Assembly: GCA_038321775.1 (NCBI GenBank)
Contig: JBBQFI010000002.1
Coordinates: 124,001-188,000 of the forward strand
DNA: 64,000 bases
Source of the DNA: JBBQFI01 sp038321775
Lineage (GTDB): Bacteria > Verrucomicrobiota > Verrucomicrobiia > Chthoniobacterales > UBA10450
Direction of reading: 5' to 3'
Below are positions 43,576 to 52,900 of this stretch, in pieces. Position 1 is the stretch's first letter; the number at the start of each line of letters is the position of its first letter. The translations under genes and the position numbers were made by a program. The notes under the pieces are model-generated. The model ran no database searches and had not been told where the DNA came from. It was given only the letters and a program-made list of their open reading frames with translations.

Positions 43576-44853
43576 TCAATCGACCGGGGCAGAAATCTGT
43601 ACTTCGCGGACCGGTTTTTCCAAGAGCCGGAGCAAAACGGCCGCAATCAAGGCTAAACCCGCGAGCACAACGAAAAAAAAGCGATGATCGATTTTGCTCC
43701 AAAGCGTTCCAACCACGCCGGCCAATAAACTGCCGCTGAAAATCGCGAGAAACCAGCTCGCTACCGTAGTCGCGCCAAGACGCGCCGGAGCCAGTCGCGC
43801 GAACAAACCCAGTCCCGTCGGCAAAATGTAAAGTTCACCAATTGTCAGAACAACGAAAAACAGAACGAGCCACAGCCAATGGGCACGGGCGTTACCGGCT
43901 ACAATCGAAACGATCGCTAAGAGCAAAAAGGCGCCAGATACGATGAGTGCGCCGATAGCCATTTTTCGAGCTGCGGGAATTTCTCCCCTGGTACTCGCGC
44001 GCCGCCGCCAATAGAATAGCAACACAGGAGTAAGCGCGATGACCAGAAGCGGGTTCAACGCCTGGAACCACGTCATTGGAATTACGTAACGGCCAAAAAC
44101 ACGGTTCACTCCCACATCGGTCCAAAGCGGGATCGTATTCCCGATCTGTTCATAGGCTCCGCGGAAAATCGTCGCGGCAATCGCAACTCCCAATAGCAAT
44201 AGCGCAAGTTTTCCGCCGTTGGCGTGTCTCTCGGCGGTAGACTCCATCGCCGATGCCTTCATCATTTGTTTCGGCAGGTAGGCTGCGCCTGCGATATACA
44301 CGACCAATCCCACTAACATTCCGACTCCGGCGGCTCCGAATCCATAGTGCCAGCCGTATACTTCACCGAGCGTCCCGCAGATAAGTGGCGCGAGCATGCC
44401 GCCGAGATTGATCCCCGCGTAATAAATATTGTAAGCGCGTCCGCGTCGCGGATCGTCCGCGCGATAAAGATCATTGATCTGGCTCGGAAGACTCGGGACG
44501 AAAAGTCCATTGCCAAGAGCGATGGTGATGAGCGCCGCGTAAAACAGCGGCTCGAAAGCCATCATGAAATGACCAATGGCCATGATACTGCCGCCCATGA
44601 TAACTGCCTTGCGTTTGCCTAACCAACGATCAGCCGCGATGCCGCCGAAGATAGGCATGAGATAGGCCGTCGCGGTGTAGCTTCCATATATAAAGGATGC
44701 CTTTTCCTGCGCGAAGAGCAGATGTTTGGTCATGTAGTAGACCAAGAGCGTGCGCATGCCGTAGTAGGAGAAGAACTCCCACATCTCGGTCAGAAAAAGA
44801 ATGGTCAGGCCGCGCGGTTGCCCGAACCAGGTCTTATCCTGCGCCTTAATCAT
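43576..44853 (-). CDS. POT family (proton-dependent) di/tripeptide transporter
   Basis: A 425-residue inner-membrane protein with about 12 helices, starting at ATG 44853, which overlaps the dgcA stop (ATGA). Helix 1 has the POT motif in altered form: EMWEFFSYYG, where the usual ExxERFxYYG has Arg in place of the first Phe. The downstream GGIAADRWLGKRKAV is the MFS/POT loop. The missing Arg is normally needed for proton coupling, so coupling may differ. It probably imports peptides released by the locus hydrolases. Confidence 0.88.
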   Translation of the reverse strand: MIKAQDKTWFGQPRGLTILFLTEMWEFFSYYGMRTLLVYYMTKHLLFAQEKASFIYGSYTATAYLMPIFGGIAADRWLGKRKAVIMGGSIMAIGHFMMAFEPLFYAALITIALGNGLFVPSLPSQINDLYRADDPRRGRAYNIYYAGINLGGMLAPLICGTLGEVYGWHYGFGAAGVGMLVGLVVYIAGAAYLPKQMMKASAMESTAERHANGGKLALLLLGVAIAATIFRGAYEQIGNTIPLWTDVGVNRVFGRYVIPMTWFQALNPLLVIALTPVLLFYWRRRASTRGEIPAARKMAIGALIVSGAFLLLAIVSIVAGNARAHWLWLVLFFVVLTIGELYILPTGLGLFARLAPARLGATTVASWFLAIFSGSLLAGVVGTLWSKIDHRFFFVVLAGLALIAAVLLRLLEKPVREVQISAPVD

Positions 44854-45872
44854 GCGGCTTGTCGCCGCGAGAATCCCCAAACCAGCTCGTCGCAATAAAT
44901 CAGACCGTCTTTGTAAATCACGCTCGGTTCGCGATCTTGTTGGAGAAATATCGGACCGTCCAAATCAACCACGTCGCAGTGTTGGCCCAAGACAAACGCC
45001 GGCGCCATGGCGAGGCTCGTGCCGATCATGTTGCCGACCATGACTTTCATACCTAACGAACGAGCGCGCTCACTCATGAGCAAGCCCTCGGTTAGACCGC
45101 CACACTTATCGAGTTTGATGTTCACGACATCGAACCGGCCAACTAAGGCATCTATTTCATTCAAACTTAGAACACTTTCATCTGCGGCGATCGGAATACT
45201 GTGGTCAATGCCGTCCAGCTCCGCTTCGCGTCCGCGCGCGCAAGGTTGTTCCAGTAATGAAACGCGCGTTTCGGCCAGAACCGGCAAGAGCTTCTCTAGA
45301 GTAGACGGAGTGTAACCCTGGTTCGCATCTACACCGAGCCAGACGTCAGGCCGCGCTCCGCGAACTGCACGCAGCCGTTCTATATCAAGGTCGACTTCGC
45401 CCGTTAGCTTGAGTTTAATGGCGCGCGCCTGCGCAAAGTGTCGAGCTCCATCGGCCATCGCGGCCGGCGTGTTCGCGCTGACGGTGAAAGTAGTCAGGAG
45501 TGGCCGCGGTTTTTCGATACCAGCTAACTGCCAAACTGGTATCGCGGCGCGGCGCGACTCGATCTCCCACAGGGCGCAGTCAAGCGCGTTCCGCGCGCCG
45601 CCTGGAGGAAGCAGAACACGCAACTCCTCGCGCGTCAGTCCAGTTTCGATCGCCATGCGATTTGCCTCAATTGTGGCAAGCATGCCATCAGGTTTGTCGT
45701 TGAGATAATAAACACCGGCTGCTTCACCTCGACCCTGGAAGTCACCATCACGCAAGGTCACCAGAGTCGCGGGCGAATCATTAAAGGTATAACCGGAAAT
45801 GCGAAACGGTGTCGTAAGTCGCAAATTCTCGTTAGCTACTTCGAGAGTGAAGCGAGAATGCGAATGAGCCAC
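44850..45872 (-). CDS. dgcA: DgcA-like dipeptide epimerase / N-acetyl-D-Glu racemase
   Basis: A 340-residue enolase-superfamily enzyme. Catalytic set visible: KLKL (KxK on strand 2), DANQGY, the metal ligands in LLEQP and AADES, and the second base Lys in NIKLDKCGG. This set fits L-Ala-D/L-Glu epimerases and DgcA. Epimerases of this group interconvert the D-Glu of muropeptides to the L form; DgcA racemises N-acetyl-D-Glu made by DgcN. With dgcN in the same locus, D-glutamate catabolism is the best reading. It is 24 nt after the upstream serine hydrolase and overlaps the POT gene. Confidence 0.88.
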   Translation of the reverse strand: MAHSHSRFTLEVANENLRLTTPFRISGYTFNDSPATLVTLRDGDFQGRGEAAGVYYLNDKPDGMLATIEANRMAIETGLTREELRVLLPPGGARNALDCALWEIESRRAAIPVWQLAGIEKPRPLLTTFTVSANTPAAMADGARHFAQARAIKLKLTGEVDLDIERLRAVRGARPDVWLGVDANQGYTPSTLEKLLPVLAETRVSLLEQPCARGREAELDGIDHSIPIAADESVLSLNEIDALVGRFDVVNIKLDKCGGLTEGLLMSERARSLGMKVMVGNMIGTSLAMAPAFVLGQHCDVVDLDGPIFLQQDREPSVIYKDGLIYCDELVWGFSRRQAA

Positions 45873-45896
45873 AAATGGTACTCCAAGTTAAAGCGA

Positions 45897-47909
45897 TTAG
45901 TAGTTCGCAGTGTAGCCAACGAGATGAAACACGATGCCGACGTAGAGCACGACCAGGCAGGAAATCACCAAAACCACGCTCCAAAGCTTCGCTAGTTTTC
46001 TGCGCTGACTATGTAGCACCGTCCACATATTCCATATCGCAACGGCTGCGCCCACCACGAATATTACGGCCGAAAGCACCCGCAGACTAATGTACCAGCC
46101 ATCCATTCCTGGTCCGACCCAGGTAAAATCCTTTGAGAACATCGTGATGGTGAAGATCCACAAGAGCGCCATTATTAATACGAGCAGCGACACGAGGCGC
46201 ACACGGCGATGAGCTACGGCATCGGCTCCAGTTAGCTCGTAGGAAACTTTGTAACGACGACGCACCAACGCCGAGATCGGCCAGGCCATGACCGTCAAGC
46301 CGAGCGCGATCAGCCCTCCTATCCACAACGGCAGTAACCAACCCGACGACCACCACCATGGCACCGGCTCAAAAATCATGAATGGATATTCGTCGTAGCC
46401 GAAACGCGTCACTCGGCTATTCTCTACTTTCGCTGCCACGCGATCGCCCCCGGCAACATCTCGCCATACGAACGGTGCGATTTCCTTCCATTTCTTTGGC
46501 TGTTCGTCTGCGCCCTTCAACGCATCCACTGTGATTGTGCCGTCATCGTTAGCGCTCACTTTCATTTCGCCGAGCAGATTGAGCATGGAAAGAAAACTGG
46601 TATGCGCGCGCCTACTCAAGGTGTAACGCCCAACCATTAACTGTGCATGTTCCTTCGCCGTTTTCGCATCTACGGATCCTTCCGGAAGCGGCGCCGGAAA
46701 ATAGCGATCGCCGAATTCCTTAAATAACATGGAGCGAATCGGACCAGCCGCCCCTTCTTTACCCAGGCTATTGACTGAGATGTATAGTCCTACGTTGTCG
46801 TCGGGAAGCAGGTTTAGCTCGCTGTGAAAATATTCCGTGTCGCCTCCATGAGTGATGACGCGGTGACCGTTGATGTCGTTTTCGTAAAATCCGAGTAACA
46901 TTCGGTGAAGCGGCGGGATGATCGTATTTGCGGTGTCATGCATCTTCACTGCTGTTTCTTCCCGCAGAATCCTGCCCGAGCCAAAGGCGCCTTTCTGCAG
47001 GTGCGCAATCATGAAAGGCGCCATGTCGGTCGCACTGATGGCAAGCGATCCGGCCGGCGGAATGGTAACCATCTCGAACGGCTCGGGATCGCCGGAAGCA
47101 ACCTTGTAACCCTTCGACATGTCCGGCTTAAGTCGCTCTGGGAGCGGTTGCCGGAATGTTGCGTGCGTAATTCCAAGAGGAGCAAAAATCTTTTGCTCGA
47201 TATAATCATCAAAAGGCATTCCCGAAACGCGCTGCACGATGTAGCCGGCTAACCCCGCGCCGTAGTTGGAGTATGCCGGCGTGCTGCCCGCATCAGTCGC
47301 GCGTGGAGGAACCCAGCGTTTCAAGGCTTGGTCCAAGGGCGGCAGATCTTTCGGATTCGTGACTATCAAGGCCCGCACCACTTCATCGAATCCGGGCGTG
47401 TGAGTCATGATATTGCGCAGGGTCACCGGTTTACCTGCACGCGGTGGAACCGTGAAATCCAAATAGGTGTTGATGTCAGCATCAAGATCGACCTTGCCCT
47501 GTTCTTCCATCTGCATCACTGCCGTCCAGGTAAAGAGCTTGGAGACCGATCCCGCTTGGAAAAGTGTGCGCTGCGAATCGACCGGTTTGCGCGTAGCGAC
47601 ATCGCAATAACCGTAACCCTTCGACAATAACAGCTGCCCATCCTTAACGACGGTAACAATCGCGCCGGCCACATCCCCGCGCTGCAAAGCGTAGGGCAGG
47701 AACCCATCGAGCCACGCTTCAACATCTTCTTTCGTTAATGAATGAGCGACTTGAGCTGGAACCTCCGGAATTTTCGCAGCGACGTCCGGCGCGCCGGCCG
47801 ATGGAGTCACTTGCGGTGACGCGATACTGGGAACTTGAGCTGAAACTGTGAAAAGCAGCGAGACCAACGCCGCGATCAAAGCGGCGAGAATTTTCGGAGT
47901 ATGTGACAT
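45897..47909 (-). CDS. Class C beta-lactamase-family serine hydrolase with membrane C-terminus
   Basis: A 670-residue protein: signal peptide (LAALIAALVSLLFTVSAQ), serine-hydrolase domain with SVSK, YSN (PAYSNYG) and HGGDTEYFH, a beta-rich middle, and a C-terminal region with about four membrane helices (from LLPLWIGGLIALGLTVMAWP). The architecture is known among exported esterase/peptidase members of the family. It is the first gene of the minus-strand D-peptide locus and lies opposite the XRE-cupin regulator. Probably acts on peptides at the periplasmic face of the inner membrane. Confidence 0.85.
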   Translation of the reverse strand: MSHTPKILAALIAALVSLLFTVSAQVPSIASPQVTPSAGAPDVAAKIPEVPAQVAHSLTKEDVEAWLDGFLPYALQRGDVAGAIVTVVKDGQLLLSKGYGYCDVATRKPVDSQRTLFQAGSVSKLFTWTAVMQMEEQGKVDLDADINTYLDFTVPPRAGKPVTLRNIMTHTPGFDEVVRALIVTNPKDLPPLDQALKRWVPPRATDAGSTPAYSNYGAGLAGYIVQRVSGMPFDDYIEQKIFAPLGITHATFRQPLPERLKPDMSKGYKVASGDPEPFEMVTIPPAGSLAISATDMAPFMIAHLQKGAFGSGRILREETAVKMHDTANTIIPPLHRMLLGFYENDINGHRVITHGGDTEYFHSELNLLPDDNVGLYISVNSLGKEGAAGPIRSMLFKEFGDRYFPAPLPEGSVDAKTAKEHAQLMVGRYTLSRRAHTSFLSMLNLLGEMKVSANDDGTITVDALKGADEQPKKWKEIAPFVWRDVAGGDRVAAKVENSRVTRFGYDEYPFMIFEPVPWWWSSGWLLPLWIGGLIALGLTVMAWPISALVRRRYKVSYELTGADAVAHRRVRLVSLLVLIMALLWIFTITMFSKDFTWVGPGMDGWYISLRVLSAVIFVVGAAVAIWNMWTVLHSQRRKLAKLWSVVLVISCLVVLYVGIVFHLVGYTANY

Positions 47910-47939
47910 GGCGAGTAAATGGTTAGAGCAGACGCAATG

Positions 47940-47955
47940 TGTCCTGATCAGGACA
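47940..47955. promoter_or_regulatory. Perfect 16-bp palindrome, likely operator of the XRE-cupin regulator
   Basis: TGTCCTGATCAGGACA is its own reverse complement. It lies between the divergent serine hydrolase and regulator genes, just downstream of a minus-strand promoter (TTGACA at 47983-47978, then TAGTTA at 47962-47957 with a short 15-bp spacer). A bound dimeric regulator would block transcription of the locus. Confidence 0.6.
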
Positions 47956-48026
47956 GTAACTATTCCGATCGGAAAATTGTCAAGCTTTCATCTCGCCGAA
48001 GCCCTTTTCTCCACAAAGACGGGTTT

Positions 48027-48055
48027 TTGACAAGCGGAAGCGGAGCCATCATGCT
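48027..48055 (+). promoter_or_regulatory. Promoter of the XRE-cupin regulator
   Basis: TTGACA at 48027-48032, 17-bp spacer, CATGCT at 48050-48055, about 15 bp before the ATG at 48070. The -10 is a weak match. Confidence 0.35.
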
Positions 48056-48069
48056 CGAATCAGTAAGTG

Positions 48070-48789
48070 ATGAAGTCGCAACAACCAACAATCGGACGCC
48101 TCTTGCGCGGGCTGCGGGCCCATCGCGGTTGGACTCTGAAACAGATGAGCGCGCACTCGGGCATCCCGCTTTCCACGTTGTCAAAAGTCGAGCATGACCG
48201 ACTCACCCTCACCTACGATAAACTGCAACTGCTCAGCCAGCGCTTGAATATGACGATGTCCGAATTGTTTGCTGAGCCGGACAACTCCGCTGAGCCCGCC
48301 GTCACTGCGCGTCGCAGCATCGGTCGGATGGAAGATGCGGTTCGCGTGAAGACGCCGAACTATGACTACTATTACCTCTGCCCGGAATTGCGCCACAAAC
48401 GCATGATCCCGGTGCTGGCTCGCGTGCGCGCGAAAAGCCTGAAGGAATTCGGCGAGCTAGTGCGACATTCCGGCGAAGAATGGGCTTATGTGCTTAAAGG
48501 AACTGTGGTACTTCACACTGAATTCTACGATCCTCTTGCACTTACGGTGGGTGAATCTGTTTATATCGATTCAAATATGGGTCACGCTTATCTCGCCGGC
48601 GAGGATTGCGATGAGGCGACTGTTGTCTGCGCCTGCTCGAGCGCCGACGAAGCTTTAATGGAATCGCTGATACAACTTTTCGGCGAAGACAAGATAACTA
48701 CAAAGACTTCCCAGTTAAATAACGCAAAGACGACGCAAAAGAAATCGAAGCCGAAAAGAGAACCTACCGGGATGAGTGGAGACCGTTAA
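48070..48789 (+). CDS. XRE-family regulator with cupin domain
   Basis: A 239-residue protein from the ATG at 48070 (a GTG one codon upstream is possible). Residues about 8-62 form an HTH-3 domain (LRGLRAHRGWTLKQMSAHSG, then PLSTLSKVE). Residues about 115-190 form a cupin_2 domain (HSGEEWAYVLKGTVVLHTEFYDPLALTVGESVYID), a typical small-ligand sensor. The tail is Lys-rich. Such regulators often control amino-acid, polyamine or peptide genes. It faces the ten-gene D-peptide locus across an intergenic region with a perfect palindrome, so it is the likely local regulator. Confidence 0.9.
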   Translation: MKSQQPTIGRLLRGLRAHRGWTLKQMSAHSGIPLSTLSKVEHDRLTLTYDKLQLLSQRLNMTMSELFAEPDNSAEPAVTARRSIGRMEDAVRVKTPNYDYYYLCPELRHKRMIPVLARVRAKSLKEFGELVRHSGEEWAYVLKGTVVLHTEFYDPLALTVGESVYIDSNMGHAYLAGEDCDEATVVCACSSADEALMESLIQLFGEDKITTKTSQLNNAKTTQKKSKPKREPTGMSGDR

Positions 48790-48844
48790 TGTCGTAACGC
48801 CGGAGCAACAGACGTCCTCACTCTCCGCGATCGCTCGAAACTTA

Positions 48845-49078
48845 TCATCCGCGCGGCTTATATAATGCCGCATCGAGGATCGACCAAAGATGGATGAGCC
48901 ATCCGAGGAGGACGATCCACATGACGGCGGCAAGACAGAATTGGATGATCGCCATCAACAAGCGGCCTTGAAGTAGTTGCCCCAAGCCGGGAATGAAAAG
49001 GCTGCAGAGCGCTGCGAGCACATTTCCTGTCGATCCTTGACCTGCCATATGGAAACGATTGAGCGGATCACTGGTCAT
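48845..49078 (-). CDS. Small membrane protein
   Basis: A 77-residue protein with two hydrophobic segments (VLAALCSLFIPGLGQLLQG and AIIQFCLAAVMWIVLLGWLIHLW). The IPGLGQ motif between helices is common in small TM2-like proteins of unknown function. ATG 49048 (MAGQGSTGN) is an alternative start. It faces the PAP2 gene divergently with a very short gap. Confidence 0.65.
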   Translation of the reverse strand: MTSDPLNRFHMAGQGSTGNVLAALCSLFIPGLGQLLQGRLLMAIIQFCLAAVMWIVLLGWLIHLWSILDAALYKPRG

Positions 49079-49100
49079 CTCAAGCTGATTTTGGCAAATT

Positions 49101-49685
49101 GTGCGACGGATGAACGGGCGAAGACAACTTGCGCGATGGATTTCAATCGTCGGTCATCCATTTACGTTTGCCGTTCTGCTCGTGGCGATCACGTCGTGGA
49201 AATTGCATGGAGGTGAGCAGGCGTTGCGCACGACTGGAATTGTCGTCGCTGCCATGCTCATGCCGCTCGGTTCATTTATCTGGAATCGATACTCGTTAGG
49301 CCGATGGGAAACAGTGGATGCTTCGGCGCCGACTGATAGACCGGCCTTATACACAGCGGCGTTTTTGTTGCTCATTCCCGTCGGTCTTTACTTCATCCTG
49401 CGCGGGCGCGATACGGAAATGGTCCGGGGAATTGCGGCCGTTGCGATTTTGATCGGGCTTCTCGCCGGACTAAATCGCTGGATTAAGCTTTCTGTTCACC
49501 TGGCCATCGCGACGTTTGCCGCGATAATCATCATGCGTCTCGTGCCCAATCTGGGAGTCGCGTTGCTTCTGTTTCTGCCTTTGCTCGGCTGGTCGCGACT
49601 CTTTCTTTCGCGCCATGCTCCTGCTGAAATTGCGGGCGGCTTTTTTCTCGGTCTCATCGTCGCCTTATTCACTATTTTGATCTGA
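49101..49685 (+). CDS. PAP2-superfamily membrane phosphatase-like protein
   Basis: A 194-residue membrane protein with about six helices; start GTG 49101 or ATG 49110. The C-terminal SRHAPAEIAGGFFLG corresponds to the third PAP2 motif (SxHxxxEhxxG). The first motif (KxxxxxxRP) may be represented by the segment ending TDRPALY near residue 82. Members dephosphorylate phosphatidate, undecaprenyl-PP or similar lipids. Function assignment is moderate because the central SGH motif is not clear. Confidence 0.65.
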   Translation: MRRMNGRRQLARWISIVGHPFTFAVLLVAITSWKLHGGEQALRTTGIVVAAMLMPLGSFIWNRYSLGRWETVDASAPTDRPALYTAAFLLLIPVGLYFILRGRDTEMVRGIAAVAILIGLLAGLNRWIKLSVHLAIATFAAIIIMRLVPNLGVALLLFLPLLGWSRLFLSRHAPAEIAGGFFLGLIVALFTILI

Positions 49686-49734
49686 TCGGTTTTTCGACAC
49701 CCACTGCTGGCGGACCCAAATGCGATTGATGAGT

Positions 49735-49914
49735 ATGAAATCGAGCACAAAGGATCGGGTAAAAGGCAGATTGGATGAAGCCAAAGGGAAACTGAAAGAA
49801 AAAGCCGGCAGCGCAACGCGCGATCCCGACATGCAGGATCGTGGCACTGCCGAAAAAGTCGGCGGCAAAGTGCAACGCAAGGTCGGGGAGATTAAGAAAG
49901 TTTTCGGAAAATAA
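49735..49914 (+). CDS. CsbD-like stress protein
   Basis: A 59-residue hydrophilic protein from ATG 49735, with two upstream in-frame ATGs rejected because the CsbD fold begins at STKDRVKGRLDEAKGKLKEKAG. The second half (AEKVGGKVQRKVGEIKKVF) repeats the same pattern, as usual for CsbD proteins. They are abundant under general stress in many bacteria; the molecular role is unknown. Confidence 0.85.
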   Translation: MKSSTKDRVKGRLDEAKGKLKEKAGSATRDPDMQDRGTAEKVGGKVQRKVGEIKKVFGK

Positions 49915-49936
49915 GCGCCCGACTTTGGTCCGGACG

Positions 49937-52900
49937 TTAGGCCTTGGCCGTTGCTGGCTCGACCTCGCCGTACTTTGGACCCGAGCCTGAGTCGGCTTCG
50001 TGATGACTGTGCGAGCTGCGCAGAAAGGGGACGCGATCAAGGACGCGTTCCTGAAACCATTCGAGGGCGAGATAAATGACCGGCGTGATGTAGAGCGTGA
50101 TCAATTGCGAGAAGATCAGTCCGCCGACGATGACCAGACCAAGGGGCCGTCGCGATCCGCCGTCGGCGCCGATTCCGATGGCGATGGGAAGCGCGCCCAT
50201 CAAGGCGGCAAGCGTTGTCATTATAATAGGGCGGAAGCGTTCGACGCTCGCTTCATGAATGGCACTGCGCCGATCGTAGCCTTCATCAAGCCGGTGCAAC
50301 GCGAAGTCGACGATCATGATGCCGTTCTTTTTCACGATGCCCATGAGCAGGAAGAGACCGATGACCGAGTAAAGCGAGAGCGTGGAGTGAAAAAGCCAGA
50401 GCGTGAAAAGACCGCCGACGACCGCCGGAAAAAGAGTCGAGAGAACCGTGACCGGGTGCACGTAGCTCTCATAAAGAATGCCGAGAATCACATACATGAC
50501 GAAGACGGCTGCAATAACAAGGAACGGCAACGCCTTGAAGAGTTGCTCCAAGACGAGGCCTTCGCCTTGTAGTTCGCCTTTCACCGTCGGCGGCAAGACC
50601 TCCGCCGCCGCTTTCTCTATATAGTTAGTGACATCGCCCAGCGCGACGCCCGGTTTGGTATCGAAACCGAATGTGACGCTGGTGAATTGGTTAGTGTGAT
50701 TGACCGACTGCAAGCCTAACGACTCGCTCGATTTCGTCACCGCCCGGATCGGGATCAATTTGTTGCCGTTGTCGGGCTTCACGTAAATGAAGCGGAAATC
50801 CTGCGGGCCAGAGCGCGACTTGTCGTCGGCCTCGACGATCACCTGGTATTGATCATCGGCTTGTTTGATCAGGTAGACGTAGTTCTGCGAATAGGCGGCG
50901 CGGAGCAGGCTCTCGATCGTTGTCGTGGAAACACCGTAGAGGCTGGCGCGATCGCGTTCGATGTCGATGTCGAGATTCGGCGTCTGGCGAAACAGATCGG
51001 AACGAGGAGGATTGGCGAAGCCGTCGTAATCCTTCAGCTTGGCTTCCAGTTTGTCGGCAGCCGCATAAACGTCTTCGGGATTAATCCCACTCAAGGCATA
51101 GGTGTAACGCCCAAACGAGCTGCCGGTCGCGCCGATGTTGATTTGCAAAACCGGCTGCGGATTGAGCGTCGGGAAAACTCCCGGAATTCCACTGCACGCT
51201 TTGCGTAATTGGACCGCTACCGTTTCGATGTCGGGGCGTTTACTCGCATCTTTCAAAAATAAGACGGTGAACACTCCCGCGCCGCGGCCGGAGCGTCCGG
51301 CGACGGTAAAATATTTATCGATCGCAGGATTTCCTTGAAGCACAGGATCGAGCTGGTCCTGCAATCGGCGTTGTTGATCGGGCGATGCGCTCTCGGGCAC
51401 GATGAACGAGCCACGAATCGTGCCGCTATCACCCGTCGGAAGCAGCGTGAAGGAGAGCTGCGTAAAGAAAAACCAAACTCCCACCGCACAAGCGAGGACA
51501 ATCGGCACCGCGAGCCATCCGTGGTCGAGGAATTTATCGAGTGATCGACCGTAATAATCGCGTATCGGATTGAAGTATCTTTCCACAAGCCGCTCTGTCC
51601 ACGTTTTGCGATGTCCCGGTCCGCGCTCCGCCAGAATCCGCGAACACATCAACGGCGTCAGAGTTAACGAAACCAGTCCCGACGCAAAAATGGCGACGAT
51701 GATGGTAATGGCGAACTCGCGAAAAATTCGCCCTAACAAACCGGGCATGAACGCCAGCGGGATGAAGACGGCGGCGAGCGACAACGTCATCGACAAGATC
51801 GTGAATGAAATTTCGCCAGCGCTATTCAGCGTGGCCCGGTAAATCGATTCACCTGCTTCCGCGCGCCTAACGACATTTTCCAAGAAGACAATCGCGTCAT
51901 CGACGAGGAAGCCAATGGCCAGCGTCAGCGCCATGAGAGTGAGATTGTTGATGGAATAACCCAGCGACCACATCGCGACAAAGGTGATGAGAAACGACAT
52001 CGGCAAAGCCACGATCGGAATGAGCGTGTCGCTCGCGCGCCCGAGAAAAACGAAGATGACAAGGATCACCAGCATGAAGGCGATCGCGAGCGTGAGCTGC
52101 ACGTCATGGAGCGAATTGACGATCGATTGCGAGCGATCGAAGACGGGAATCAAGCGAATCGAGCCGGGCAATTCGCGCTGAAGACTGGGCAACAAAGCGC
52201 GCACCGTACGCGCGACCTGGACCGCATTCGCACCGGCCTGACGCGAGACCGCGAAAACAATTACCGACGCGGGTGTCTTATAGCCGCGAACAAAGAAATG
52301 TCGCGAAAGCCGCTCGTTCTCCACTCCATTTACGACGCGCGCAACATCGCGAACATAAACCGGCGAGCCATCAGTGCCGCGCTTGATGATGATATTGGCG
52401 TATCCCTCGGCCGTATCGATCTGGCCGTTAGGGCGCAAGATGATCGAATTGTTTTTCCCATCGAATTGCCCCGCGCCGGAATACGAGGTGGCAGCGCCAA
52501 CGGCTTTTGCCAGATCACCGAACGTCATGTTGCGCGTGGCGAGTTTTCCGGGGTCGACCTTGATGCGAATCGCGCCTTTGACTCCGTAGATATTGACTTC
52601 GGAAACGCCGGGCAAAACATTGATGCGCTGCGAAACTTCGGTCGTGCCGTAACGGTAAAGCTCGCCGTCGCTCAGCGTATCGCTCGTTAGGGCAACGTAC
52701 ATGACCGGTTGATCGTTTGGATTGGTCTTGGTAAAAGTAGGCGGGCTCGGCAAATCGTTAGGCAATTGACCGGAGGCGCGCTGAATCGCCGATTGCACAT
52801 CGGTCGCCGCCGCATCAATCCCTTTCGTGAGATCAAACTGCAACGTGATGATGGTATTGCCCTGAGAGCTCGTGCTCGTCGTTAGTTCGAGGCCCGGAAT

